DNA of 64,000 bases, from contig NZ_JAHAVQ010000003.1 of assembly GCF_029916425.1 (NCBI RefSeq), positions 62,001 through 126,000 on the forward strand, in the 5' to 3' direction. Source of the stretch: Liquorilactobacillus sicerae (GTDB lineage Bacteria > Bacillota > Bacilli > Lactobacillales > Lactobacillaceae). The notes beneath the pieces were generated by a model. That model was not told where the DNA came from and ran no database searches. It was given only the letters and a program-made list of their open reading frames with translations. A program made the position numbers and the translations under genes. Shown here piece by piece: positions 7,967 to 16,187 of this stretch. Within the stretch, counting starts at the first letter, position 1, and every line of letters begins with the position of its first letter.

Positions 7967-8677
7967 TTACTGCCTCCGATCTTCTAAATAAATTTGCCGA
8001 TAATATTCTTCAACGCTTAAGCCTTCTTGAACTCGAATCTCTTCAACATCGCGATAAGCCAGCAAACGACGATCTTTTAAAATCATCGCATCATCAATAA
8101 TTTGCTCCAGCTCATTTAAATGATGGGTGGCAATAATTAAAATTGCATCTGGTCCAATCCATTTGATCAAACTTGAAATTATCTTGTCCCGGCTGAAAAT
8201 ATCAACCCCGCTCAAAGGCTCATCCAGCAAGTAAAGTTTGGCTTTGCGAGCTAATGTTAAGGTAATAACAAATTTTTCGCGACTGCCTTTTGATAAATCA
8301 CCTAAGCGCTGTTCTGGATCAAGCTGCATGAAGGTCAAGAGCTTTTCAGCACGCTGGCGGTCAAAATCAGGATAGCCTAATTCATAAAAATCAATAATTT
8401 TTGTTAATAAACTCTTCTTAGCAAAGCCTTCCAAGTTATCTGAGTAAGAAACAAACTGTTTCCTTTTTTCATCAACCACGCCATTTAAATTGACGACTCC
8501 GTGGTAACCCTTATTTAAATCACAGATGATTCTTAACAAGGTTGTTTTACCAACACCATTTTCACCTAGTAAAGCAACAATTCTGCCCCAAGGAATTTTA
8601 ACTGTGATATTGGTTAAAATTGGTTTATTTTGGCGTCTGAAAAAGATATTCTTTAAAATTAATCCGTCATTTTCCAT
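7967..8677 (-). CDS. ABC transporter ATP-binding protein (YtrB-like)
   Basis: A 236-residue ABC ATPase with Walker A GENGVGKTT (38-46), Walker B LYLLDEP and a switch His in IIATHHLNELE. The signature is LSKGSREKFV rather than LSGGQ, a common variant of the ABC-2 / YtrB group. The start lies 19 nt inside the end of the GntR gene, preceded by a GGGGGG tract as ribosome binding site. It should energise the two downstream membrane proteins. Its position directly behind a YtrA-type GntR regulator supports the Ytr-like assignment. Confidence 0.85.
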   Translation of the reverse strand: MENDGLILKNIFFRRQNKPILTNITVKIPWGRIVALLGENGVGKTTLLRIICDLNKGYHGVVNLNGVVDEKRKQFVSYSDNLEGFAKKSLLTKIIDFYELGYPDFDRQRAEKLLTFMQLDPEQRLGDLSKGSREKFVITLTLARKAKLYLLDEPLSGVDIFSRDKIISSLIKWIGPDAILIIATHHLNELEQIIDDAMILKDRRLLAYRDVEEIRVQEGLSVEEYYRQIYLEDRRQ

Positions 8678-9054
8678 TTTTTTGGTCCCCCCTGCTGCTG
8701 ATCAACTTCAGTTAAAATTCGAATGATTTCTGCTAAGCTCAGATAAGGTCGCAATCTTAGCAAATACTTCTCAGTTGTTTCCCGAATCTCCTGCTGTTTT
8801 AAAACTTCGATCCGGCTCTGCTCAGTCGTTACAAAATTTCCTTGTCCCCGCCTGGTTTCAAGAATCTTAGCTGTGATCAATTCTTTCAAGGCATTTTGAA
8901 TCGTTCGCGGATTAGTCGTTAGCTCGTCAGCTAACTCACGCACTGAGGGAATCTTTTCACCAAGTGGATACACACCGGTAATGATCCGCTGAATCAGCAG
9001 ATCTTTGACTTGTAAGTAAATTGGAATGTTAGCCGCAAATTTCATCTTGATCAC
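8659..9054 (-). CDS. GntR-family regulator, YtrA subfamily
   Basis: A 131-residue regulator with an N-terminal winged helix (IYLQVKDLLIQRIITGVYPL, then VRELADELTTNPRTIQNALKEL) and only a short C-terminal tail, as in the YtrA subfamily. These proteins usually repress the ABC-transporter operon that they head and respond to cell-envelope antibiotics. It is the first gene of the seven-gene exporter operon and its gene overlaps the ATPase start. A dyad over the -10 region just upstream is a plausible autoregulatory operator. Confidence 0.85.
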   Translation of the reverse strand: MIKMKFAANIPIYLQVKDLLIQRIITGVYPLGEKIPSVRELADELTTNPRTIQNALKELITAKILETRRGQGNFVTTEQSRIEVLKQQEIRETTEKYLLRLRPYLSLAEIIRILTEVDQQQGGPKKWKMTD

Positions 9055-9072
9055 CTCATTCAGTCATACTGT

Positions 9073-9110
9073 TGTACTTATATACTACACTAATACATTA
9101 TGGCTGACAA
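9073..9110 (-). promoter_or_regulatory. Promoter and candidate operator of the GntR/exporter operon
   Basis: On the minus strand TTGTCA (9105-9110) and TAGTAT (9082-9087) are separated by 17 nt. A dyad TGTA-N9-TACA (plus-strand 9073-9089) covers the -10. The predicted transcript start is about 20 nt before the GntR ATG. Operator function is inferred from overlap with the promoter. Confidence 0.5.
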
Positions 9111-9112
9111 GT

Positions 9113-9141
9113 ATTAAAAAAACAGCAAAATATTTTGCTGT
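9113..9141 (-). terminator. Rho-independent terminator after the alpha/beta hydrolase
   Basis: A perfect 20-nt palindrome with arms ACAGCAAAAT / ATTTTGCTGT (9122-9141) is followed on the minus strand by a T-run (A-run 9115-9121). It ends the hydrolase transcript just before the exporter promoter. Confidence 0.85.
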
Positions 9142-9181
9142 TGTCGTCCTCTAAAAATTTAATTTATTAAACTTCTTACCT

Positions 9182-10084
9182 TTACTGAGCTGTCAAAAAA
9201 GCGATTAGCTGCTGATTTAGTTTACCAGCGAGTGGTCGGTTAGGCTGATGATAACTGGCTAAATTGTTGCCTCGATCAGCCGGATCAACGATTTTTAAAA
9301 CATGATTCATATGCTCGATTACCACTAGCTTAGCAGTTGGCACGGCCTTCTTAAGTAACTGAGCATCAGCAACTGAAACCTGCAAATCAGCCGTTCCTTG
9401 AACTATTAAAATTGGCAATTTCAATTGAGCTAATTTAACTGGCGAATCAAACGCCAAAAGTGATTGCAAATAAGGCTGAACACTTGGGCGAAAGATGACC
9501 TGTAATTCAGGCGGAACTGTTGATACCAAGCGACCGACAGCCAAATTTGCCAAAATCTGGAGACTCTGCTGCAGCAACTGGGGCTGACTGGCTAATTGCT
9601 GCTTTAATTGGCCAGCTAAGATCTCGGCCAAGCTGCGCCCTGGTGTTGCCAGTAAGATCAATCCAGCTGCCTGAAACTGCTGGCAGGCTTTGATAGCTAT
9701 CAAGCCACCTTCACTATGTCCTAAAATAAAAATTTGGCTGAAAGCCGCTGTTTGTTTCAAATAGTTAGCCCAAGCTAAAGCGTCAGCTACAAAAGTTTGA
9801 AATCTTAGTTGCTGCTCAGCAACTCCCGCCGTTTGACTTCGACCAACGCCACGCTTATCGTAACGCAAACTGGCAAAACCATTGTTAGCCAAATGAATTG
9901 CCAACTGTTTTAAATTATCGCTTTGCCCGCTGAGACGATTATTGCCATCTCGATCGGTCGGACCAGACCCAGCAATCAGCAAAACGATTGCCGGCTTAGT
10001 TGACTGCGCTGGTAGTAATAAACTCCCCGCTAGCTTTCCAGGCGTAACTTTGATTGCAACTGTTTGTTCACTAAACTCAACCAT
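9182..10084 (-). CDS. Alpha/beta hydrolase (serine hydrolase)
   Basis: A 300-residue cytoplasmic alpha/beta hydrolase. It shows an oxyanion region (LLIAGSGPTDRDGNN), the nucleophile elbow GHSEGG, an acid candidate in VQGTADLQV and a catalytic His in EHMNHVLKI. No signal peptide is visible. The start is placed at the ATG at 10084, 6 nt after TGGAGG, rather than the TTG two codons upstream. The gene follows the DUF1648-type membrane protein by 15 nt and belongs to the same GntR-headed transcript. The natural ester or amide substrate is unknown. Confidence 0.82.
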   Translation of the reverse strand: MVEFSEQTVAIKVTPGKLAGSLLLPAQSTKPAIVLLIAGSGPTDRDGNNRLSGQSDNLKQLAIHLANNGFASLRYDKRGVGRSQTAGVAEQQLRFQTFVADALAWANYLKQTAAFSQIFILGHSEGGLIAIKACQQFQAAGLILLATPGRSLAEILAGQLKQQLASQPQLLQQSLQILANLAVGRLVSTVPPELQVIFRPSVQPYLQSLLAFDSPVKLAQLKLPILIVQGTADLQVSVADAQLLKKAVPTAKLVVIEHMNHVLKIVDPADRGNNLASYHQPNRPLAGKLNQQLIAFLTAQ

Positions 10085-10099
10085 TTCCAACCTCCAGTC

Positions 10100-11134
10100 T
10101 TAATTTGCTAAAGCCCCTAAAACCATGACCAATACCAAAAAGCCAATCAGATAGATCCAGCTAAGTTTGTGAGCCATGTTAAAGGTGAAACCCAATCCGC
10201 TCCTTTTTTGGACAAAAATCGCTGGATCATTACGATTATAATAGATCATTCCCCAGATCCAATTGGAGTTATCATCGATAATTGGACCATGTGGTTTCTT
10301 GCGGCGAATAAACAACCAAAAAAACAATAACGGTAATCCAATCAACAATGGCAAACTAAATAAGCCAAGGAAATTCAGCCAAGTTGTTAAATGGTTGACT
10401 TTTAATAGTGGCGTCAGCAAAATAATTTGGCTCACCAAGCCGGCAAAGATCATAAAAAAGTAAATGCTACGCCGGAAATGATAATAACCGGGAGTTGCCT
10501 GTGGACTGCCATGGACAGAAGCAGCTGCTTGGCGGGTCAAATAGCCAGTTGCAATAAAGGTCACTGCCAGCAAAGCCTGGTTAGCTAAAATCAACCAGCA
10601 AGCTCGCTGTTTTGGCAACCAACTATCAGGACCATTAAGCGAATAATGAATTGGCAAGTTAGCCGGCAACGTCTGATAATTTGCCACAGCTAAATAAGCA
10701 GCCAGCAACGGCACGACCAATAAGAATATCAACCAGCAAGAAGATATTTCATTGGCAGCCAATTCTTTCAAGTCGACAGTCACTCGCTTGTTAGTCTGCA
10801 AATGATTGGCTGGCTGTTGCTTTTGCCAGCGCCAAACTAACTGATGAAAAAGGCCAAAAACAATTGTCCCCAACAATAATATTACTGGCAAGCCGATAAC
10901 AATCAGATTGATCGCTGAACCAAAGCTTTGCACGCTTAACTTGATTATGATTCCCATCAGGCAAATTAAGCTAAAATATAGCCAACGGAGCTTTTTTAAA
11001 TAACTGGCTGTCCAAAATTTATTTTGACTAAAAACTACTCCAAAAATCACATTTTTTCGCGTCAGCCAAGGCTCAAGCGCTAATAATAAAACTAAGAGCA
11101 ACCAGCTGAATTCCAAAACTTGTCCCTGTTTCAT
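10100..11134 (-). CDS. DUF1648-type multi-spanning membrane protein
   Basis: A 344-residue protein with roughly eight to nine TM segments and the DUF1648 signature PANLPIHYSLNGPDSWLPK near the middle, where the loop after a TM carries the P-x-H-x-x-x-G pattern. Relatives with this domain include SdpI, the immunity and signalling protein of Bacillus; function here is unproven. The start is the ATG at 11134, which overlaps the GntR stop as ATGA and has GGGGAAG upstream; a longer reading frame would run 63 nt into the regulator gene. Pairing of a YtrA-type GntR with a DUF1648 protein is a recurrent Firmicutes arrangement. Confidence 0.75.
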   Translation of the reverse strand: MKQGQVLEFSWLLLVLLLALEPWLTRKNVIFGVVFSQNKFWTASYLKKLRWLYFSLICLMGIIIKLSVQSFGSAINLIVIGLPVILLLGTIVFGLFHQLVWRWQKQQPANHLQTNKRVTVDLKELAANEISSCWLIFLLVVPLLAAYLAVANYQTLPANLPIHYSLNGPDSWLPKQRACWLILANQALLAVTFIATGYLTRQAAASVHGSPQATPGYYHFRRSIYFFMIFAGLVSQIILLTPLLKVNHLTTWLNFLGLFSLPLLIGLPLLFFWLFIRRKKPHGPIIDDNSNWIWGMIYYNRNDPAIFVQKRSGLGFTFNMAHKLSWIYLIGFLVLVMVLGALAN

Positions 11135-11508
11135 ACTATCTTCCCCGCTTTCAACTGTTGGTAAGTTTGCGTAACTAATTGTTGCAATGCTGAACACGAA
11201 ACTCCCTGAGCAACCGCTTCCGTAATTGCTTGTTGAAAAGATTTTTTTGTTTGTTGCAAATTTGCTGTTGATGGTTGGGCAACAATTGCTCCCCGCCGGC
11301 CCAGTAAATCGATAAAATCTTCCTGGGCGAGTTGCTGATAAGCTTTGTTGACGGTATGCAAATTAACCTGCAATTGATTCGCTAGAGTGCGGATTGCCGG
11401 CAGCTTTTCTCCCGGCTGAACTAATCCGGCCGCTACTTGAGCTACGATTTGGTTGCGAATCTGTTGATAAATCGGCGTTGAGGATTGTAAATCAATTGTT
11501 AGTAACAT
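11131..11508 (-). CDS. GntR-family regulator, YtrA-like
   Basis: A 125-residue GntR regulator with an N-terminal winged helix (PIYQQIRNQIVAQVAAG, IRTLANQLQVNLHTVNKAYQ) and a short helical C-terminus (YtrA type). It heads the operon GntR - DUF1648 membrane protein - alpha/beta hydrolase. The start at 11508 has GGGAGGTG 7 nt upstream. The strong dyad in its promoter makes self-repression likely. The inducing signal is unknown, though relatives respond to cell-wall or membrane stress. Confidence 0.85.
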   Translation of the reverse strand: MLLTIDLQSSTPIYQQIRNQIVAQVAAGLVQPGEKLPAIRTLANQLQVNLHTVNKAYQQLAQEDFIDLLGRRGAIVAQPSTANLQQTKKSFQQAITEAVAQGVSCSALQQLVTQTYQQLKAGKIV

Positions 11509-11532
11509 TTTTTCACCTCCCTAAAAATCAAT

Positions 11533-11580
11533 TGTTCTGTCTGATATACATGTTATATAACAGATAGAACATAAAGTCCA
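11533..11580 (-). promoter_or_regulatory. Promoter with long dyad operator before the second GntR gene
   Basis: Minus-strand TGGACT (11575-11580) and TATAAC (11552-11557) are spaced by 17 nt. The arms TGTTCTGTCTG (11533-11543) and CAGATAGAACA (11561-11571) pair at 10 of 11 positions with a 17-nt spacer and bracket the -10. This is the clearest candidate operator in the window. Confidence 0.6.
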
Positions 11581-11628
11581 GAGAAAATCAAAAATTAATA
11601 ATTCCTTGTTTTCTAAACTAAATTTTTC

Positions 11629-11657
11629 TTGCAATTCTTTTGAGATATTTTTAAAAT
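11629..11657 (+). promoter_or_regulatory. Candidate promoter of the plus-strand amino acid permease
   Basis: TTGCAA (11629-11634), 17 nt, then TAAAAT (11652-11657), about 125 nt before the permease ATG. The long AT-rich leader shows no T-box GGUGG core or other riboswitch that I can recognise. Confidence 0.4.
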
Positions 11658-11781
11658 ACTTAATGTTATCGTCTAAAAGAGAGAAGTAAAAAATTGAAAC
11701 CTTTAATTTACTGGTTGCATTCTAAACCACCGAATAAGTTTTGACCTTAACCCAACCATCAAAATTTATCAGGAGGAAAAA

Positions 11782-13233
11782 ATGGAACCAACACTTGAAA
11801 ATAAACATTATATCAGTTGGCCAGTGATTGCTTTTTTAGATTTTGTAACAATCATTGGTTTTGATGATATCCTTTACCCACTGCAAAACCAAGGGCTATC
11901 AGTTGTCTTTACTTGGGTCTTTATGGTTTTTGCTTTTGTTATTCCCTATGAAATGTCAGTCAGTCAACTAGGTGCCACTTTTACCGGTCAAGAAGAAGGT
12001 GGCTTGGCTTCTTGGGTCCGGCACAGTACCAATGATACGTTGGGCTATTTGACAGCTTGGATGTATTGGGCTGCTTGTTTGCCGTACATAGTTGACGTTG
12101 CTAATTCAGTAATCGTTTCTTTTAGTTGGTTGGTTCTTGGTGACAATTCATTAGACCGACGCATGTCGAATTTTATGTTTGGTTTGTTGACTTTTGTAAT
12201 TATTTTGGCTTTCATTTTATTGCAGAATTTATTTAAAAAATCAATGGAAGTTATGGCGACAATTGGTGGTGGTGCTATGTTCTTAATGACAGTTTTATTT
12301 GTCATTATGACTGGCTACTCTTTAGCTCACGGTGGCAAAATTGCTACTCAACCATTTAATTTTCATTCTTTTATTCCCAATTTTAGCTTACAATATTTTT
12401 CAACAACCGGTTTATTAATGTTTGCGGTTTGCGGTGCTGAACTCGTGGCGCCTTACTTGATTAAAATGCGCCACCCACAAAAGGATTTCCCTAAGGCTAT
12501 GTGGTTAGTAGCCTTTATGACAGCTTTTTTGACTGTCTTTGGAACTTTTTCGCTAGCTATTTTTTTCAACGCTAATAATTTGCCCCATGATTTAAAAATG
12601 AACGGTTCATATTATGCCTTTCAATTACTGGGGCAGCGTCTGGGCCTGGGAAATATTTTGCTGTATATCTTCACTGTCGTCCAAGCAATCTACATGATGG
12701 CACAGCTGGCTGTCTTACTGGATTCTTCAAGTTGGGTAATTGCTGGTGATACGGCAGCTAATTTCATTCCCAGCTGGTTAAGCAAACGTGATAAGAACGG
12801 TCGGCCACTGCATAGTTATATTTTGACTTGTGGGCTTTGCTTGTTCTTATTGCTAATGAGCGGTACCTTGCCGAATATCAATGCTATCTTCAATTGGCTG
12901 TTGAATTTGAATGGAATCGTCTTTCCGTTTAAAAATTGTTGGATCTTTTTGGCATTTATTGCTGTCCGTTGGCAATCTGATCGTTTCCATTCGTCCTTTG
13001 TCTTTATCAAAAATAAAGCAGCTGCGATCGCAGTTGGAGTTTGGTGTTTTATCTTTTCATTTATCTGTGCCGTGATGAGTTTTATCCCGCAAGACGTCAA
13101 ATTTAAAACACCAGCTTATAACCACCAACTGCTGATGAATCTATTCTCTGTTTTTGTTCTCTTTGGGTTTGGATTGATCATGCCGTTGCTGGCACGGATT
13201 GAAAAAAAACAATCAATTGTGGAAGCCAAATAA
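11782..13233 (+). CDS. APC-superfamily amino acid permease
   Basis: A 483-residue transporter with about 12 TM segments. The first helix region (WPVIAFLDFVTIIGFDDILYP) and the block GGLASWVRHSTNDTLGYLTAW are typical of APC antiporter-like permeases. AGGAGGA lies 6 nt before the ATG. It is the only plus-strand gene in the left half and has its own promoter and terminator, so it is monocistronic. Substrate is not evident; the helix 1 signature departs from the GxGIFG form of the arginine/ornithine antiporters found later in the window. Confidence 0.75.
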   Translation: MEPTLENKHYISWPVIAFLDFVTIIGFDDILYPLQNQGLSVVFTWVFMVFAFVIPYEMSVSQLGATFTGQEEGGLASWVRHSTNDTLGYLTAWMYWAACLPYIVDVANSVIVSFSWLVLGDNSLDRRMSNFMFGLLTFVIILAFILLQNLFKKSMEVMATIGGGAMFLMTVLFVIMTGYSLAHGGKIATQPFNFHSFIPNFSLQYFSTTGLLMFAVCGAELVAPYLIKMRHPQKDFPKAMWLVAFMTAFLTVFGTFSLAIFFNANNLPHDLKMNGSYYAFQLLGQRLGLGNILLYIFTVVQAIYMMAQLAVLLDSSSWVIAGDTAANFIPSWLSKRDKNGRPLHSYILTCGLCLFLLLMSGTLPNINAIFNWLLNLNGIVFPFKNCWIFLAFIAVRWQSDRFHSSFVFIKNKAAAIAVGVWCFIFSFICAVMSFIPQDVKFKTPAYNHQLLMNLFSVFVLFGFGLIMPLLARIEKKQSIVEAK

Positions 13234-13292
13234 AAAAACCAAGCTAACAGTAACAAGTTTTGATTACTTGCTAACTGTTGCTTGGCTTTTTT
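13232..13292. terminator. Bidirectional terminator between permease and rhomboid genes
   Basis: An imperfect stem pairs CCAAGC...CAAGT (from 13239) with ACTTG...GCTTGG (to 13285). It is flanked by an A-run (13232-13238) and a T-run (13287-13292), so it can end both the permease (+) and the rhomboid gene (-), whose stop is at 13294. Confidence 0.8.
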
Positions 13293-13293
13293 C

Positions 13294-14028
13294 TTATATC
13301 AAATTGAGTACATACCAGGCAGCACCAATCACAGTTGCCAAAGCTACCAGTGTTCCGAGAATATCATGAATCGCATGCCAACGAATGCTTTTCGGACTCC
13401 AAAGTAAAACGCTGATTGCACCGCCAACTAATCCCCCCAAATGACCAGCAATATCAACTGACGGCATAAACAAGTTGAAAATCAGGTTAGAAACAATCAA
13501 AACGACTGCACCTTTGCTTAGTTCAGTGAACTGATGTTTAAAACCACTAACAACTTGCAATAAAGCAATCACCGCAAACAAACCAAATAACGAAGTCGAT
13601 GCCCCAGCAGAAATCGTGTTAGGCTTAAAAAAAGCACTGATCAAATTTCCGCAAAAACCGCTGAAAAGGTAGATCAGCAAAAATTTGAAGTGTCCGTAAA
13701 CTTCTTCAACAATTGTTCCGGCATACATTAAGGCTGCCATATTAAAAGCAATATGATATATCGTCACGTGCAAGAAAATTGGCGTAAACAAACGCCACCA
13801 TTCACCAGCAACAATATCTGGATTCCAGCGCGCTCCAAGTTGTTCCAAAACCTGACCGCTGATAGTGAAACTTCCGCTCAGTAAAACTTCAACTAGATAA
13901 ACGGCTACCGTTATGATCAAAATGGAATTTGTCATCCAATTTCCTTGAAAATATTTTCTAAAACGGCCGTAAAGCGGATATTTACGACGATAGTACCAAT
14001 CAGGCATTTTTACTTTATTATTCTGCAT
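13294..14028 (-). CDS. Rhomboid-family intramembrane serine protease
   Basis: A 244-residue polytopic protein with the rhomboid core: WWRLFTPIFLHVTIYHIAFNM (oxyanion His and Asn region), catalytic Ser144 in SAGASTSLFG and catalytic His196 in DIAGHLGGLVGG. Such proteases cleave transmembrane helices of substrate proteins within the membrane. The usual GxSG motif reads GAST here, so the Gly after the catalytic Ser is Thr. An N-terminal cytosolic extension of about 30 residues is Tyr/Arg rich. It stands alone between a terminator and murI. Proteolytic activity is likely but not assured. Confidence 0.83.
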   Translation of the reverse strand: MQNNKVKMPDWYYRRKYPLYGRFRKYFQGNWMTNSILIITVAVYLVEVLLSGSFTISGQVLEQLGARWNPDIVAGEWWRLFTPIFLHVTIYHIAFNMAALMYAGTIVEEVYGHFKFLLIYLFSGFCGNLISAFFKPNTISAGASTSLFGLFAVIALLQVVSGFKHQFTELSKGAVVLIVSNLIFNLFMPSVDIAGHLGGLVGGAISVLLWSPKSIRWHAIHDILGTLVALATVIGAAWYVLNLI

Positions 14029-14089
14029 ATCTTCAATCCTTTTTTAGTCAAATTAAGGGCCGTCCCAATGACAGTCCCTAATTCTTAAT

Positions 14090-14869
14090 TTAGTCTAATG
14101 GTGTTTGAAATAAACGCTGACTCAAAGTGATTTCAGCTGGGTCTGGATTACTGTTGTAGAAAGTGACTTTACCTTGAACAGCCGAAGAATTCAATAAATT
14201 AGCTTTAGCCAGAACCCGCTGCAATTCACGAGCCGCTCCAGGTCCACCATCAATAATCTTAGGTTCAGTACCAACGACTTGCTTTAAAGCTGGTTTAATA
14301 AACGGAAAATGGGTACAGCCTAAAACAATTGAACTTAATTTACCTAATGGTGCCAGTAAACCGGTTAAATATGTCCGAACCTCTGGGGTATTAAGCTCAC
14401 CTTTTTCCACATATTCAACTAGCGCCGGAGCTGGGACTTTGATCAACTTAGCTTGATCTTGATAACGCTCTAACAGTTTTTGCAGTTTAACTTCCCTTAA
14501 AGTCAATTCGGTGGCCATTACCGCAATGCTGGTTTTGGAAAATTGTTCAACAGCTGGTTTAACGGCTGGCTCTAAACCAACGACTGGCAGCTTTGGGTAC
14601 TGCTGGCGAATCCGCTGAATAGCAGCGCTGGTGGCTGTATTGCAAGCAATGACTAAGGCCTTGATCTGTCGTGAGAGTAACTTCTCCGTGACTGCCAAAC
14701 TTAGCTGACGAACCTCAGCCGTTGGTCGCGTACCATATGGCGCATTGGCCGAATCACCATAAAAAATATAATTTTCTTGTGGCAATAATCGATACAGTTC
14801 TCTTAAAACACTGATGCCACCAACTCCTGAGTCAAAAACTCCTACTGGTCGATTATTAACTGTATCCAT
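14090..14869 (-). CDS. murI: Glutamate racemase
   Basis: A 259-residue cofactor-independent racemase that makes D-glutamate for peptidoglycan. The two catalytic cysteines are in the motifs VIACNTATS and LGCTHFPF; the substrate-binding start GVFDSGVGGISVL is intact. It begins 12 nt after the stop of the aminotransferase upstream, so the two are co-transcribed. Length is normal for the family. An imperfect hairpin lies after the stop at 14051-14083 but lacks a T-run. Confidence 0.96.
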   Translation of the reverse strand: MDTVNNRPVGVFDSGVGGISVLRELYRLLPQENYIFYGDSANAPYGTRPTAEVRQLSLAVTEKLLSRQIKALVIACNTATSAAIQRIRQQYPKLPVVGLEPAVKPAVEQFSKTSIAVMATELTLREVKLQKLLERYQDQAKLIKVPAPALVEYVEKGELNTPEVRTYLTGLLAPLGKLSSIVLGCTHFPFIKPALKQVVGTEPKIIDGGPGAARELQRVLAKANLLNSSAVQGKVTFYNSNPDPAEITLSQRLFQTPLD

Positions 14870-14881
14870 TAATTGATTACC

Positions 14882-16078
14882 TCACTTATTCTTGGTACTG
14901 GCTTTCGCTTGCTTGCTGAACTTTGTAACGTATTCCTTGATGGCTGCAGCCGCTCGTTGAAGTTTTTCCATGCTAGCCGCATAACTGATCCGAACGTATC
15001 CTTCTCCGCCTGGTCCAAAGGAAATCCCGGGAATCAAAGCAACCTTGGCATTTTGCGCTAATGAACGAACAAATTTCCATGAGTCTTGGAAGCAACCCGC
15101 TGGAATCTTAGCAAAGAGATAAAAAGCTCCATCTGGACTGGCAATTTTAAAACCAGTAGCCGTCAGTTCCTTAATCATAAAATCACGACGTTTAGCATAT
15201 TCGCTCTTCATCGCTAAGCTATCTTTTTTACCATTGGTCATGGCCTCTAAAGCTGCATATTGGGAAATCGTTGATGGTGAAGTCACCATGTATTGATGTG
15301 ATTTAACAACTTGTTCAGTGAATTCTTGCGGTCCTAAAATATAGCCGACCCGCCAGCCAGTCATCGCATGTGATTTTGAAAGACCGGTCAACACAATACA
15401 GCGTTCGGGCAAAATTTCTCCGAACGAAACATGTTGCTTTTGATAAGTCAATTCAGCATAAATCTCATCACTGATGACCCAAAAGTTATAATCACGAGCA
15501 ACTTGCGCCAACTCTTCCAATTGTTTCCTTGAGTAAGTCACACCAGTTGGATTGCAAGGATAATTTAAAACCAAAGCCTTGATCCTCGCTAATGGATGCT
15601 CCTCGATTACTTCTCGTAACTTTTTACCAGTTAATATAAAACCATCTTGACTAGTGTCAACTAAAATCACCCGTCCATCATTGATTTTGGTATCAGGAAT
15701 ATAGATGGGAAAGATTGGCGTCGGCACGATCACTGTATCTTCAGGATTAAGAATCGTTTGCAAGCTAGCCGCAATTCCTTCCGTCGCGCCAATCGTCGTT
15801 ACAACCTGATCAGGTTGATAATTCAAATTGAACTTTTCATTATAATAGGCCGCAACAGCTTGGCGTAAAGCGGGGAAGCCAGCATTGGCAGTATAATGCG
15901 ACTGATTATCATTAATAGCTTTAATCGCAGCCTGCTTAATATGTTCTGGTGTGTCAAAATCCGGTTCGCCCAGGGTCAACTTAATGATCCCTGGAATATC
16001 GCTAACTTCGCTGTCAAATTGGCGAATATCAGAAACAGCAATTGCTTCAATTTTCTGATTAAACTTTTCTTTTACCAT
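14882..16078 (-). CDS. Class I PLP-dependent aminotransferase (AraT/PatA-like)
   Basis: A 398-residue fold-type I aminotransferase. It has LTLGEPDFDTPEH near the N-terminus, NYPCNPTGV, the PLP lysine in GLSKSHAMTGWRVGY and a C-terminal Arg in GYVRISYA. The start is the ATG at 16078 with GGGAGT upstream; an earlier ATG at 16096 has no proper site. Relatives act on aromatic amino acids or N-acetyl-LL-diaminopimelate. Co-transcription with murI suggests a role in cell-wall precursor supply, but lactobacillar aromatic aminotransferases look very similar, so the substrate is uncertain. Confidence 0.85.
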   Translation of the reverse strand: MVKEKFNQKIEAIAVSDIRQFDSEVSDIPGIIKLTLGEPDFDTPEHIKQAAIKAINDNQSHYTANAGFPALRQAVAAYYNEKFNLNYQPDQVVTTIGATEGIAASLQTILNPEDTVIVPTPIFPIYIPDTKINDGRVILVDTSQDGFILTGKKLREVIEEHPLARIKALVLNYPCNPTGVTYSRKQLEELAQVARDYNFWVISDEIYAELTYQKQHVSFGEILPERCIVLTGLSKSHAMTGWRVGYILGPQEFTEQVVKSHQYMVTSPSTISQYAALEAMTNGKKDSLAMKSEYAKRRDFMIKELTATGFKIASPDGAFYLFAKIPAGCFQDSWKFVRSLAQNAKVALIPGISFGPGGEGYVRISYAASMEKLQRAAAAIKEYVTKFSKQAKASTKNK

Positions 16079-16122
16079 AATTTTTACTCCCTGCATCGGA
16101 TAATTAATTAAATCTACTTAAT

Positions 16123-16131
16123 ATTATAGCA
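16123..16131 (-). promoter_or_regulatory. Extended -10 promoter of the aminotransferase-murI operon
   Basis: On the minus strand TGCTATAAT (16123-16131) is an extended -10 about 45 nt before the ATG; no good -35 is visible. Confidence 0.5.
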
Positions 16132-16187
16132 CGCAGAATTCAAAAAATAGTTAAAGAATCTTCATTCATATTTTCAACATAAACAGC

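Noticed and set aside
11581-11781. T-box or other riboswitch in the permease leader
   Set aside because: No T-box core, specifier-like stem or terminator hairpin could be found; only a promoter-like pair.
14041-14083. Hairpin after murI as a terminator
   Set aside because: The stem is imperfect and the minus-strand sequence after it is TGACTAAAAA, without a T-run.
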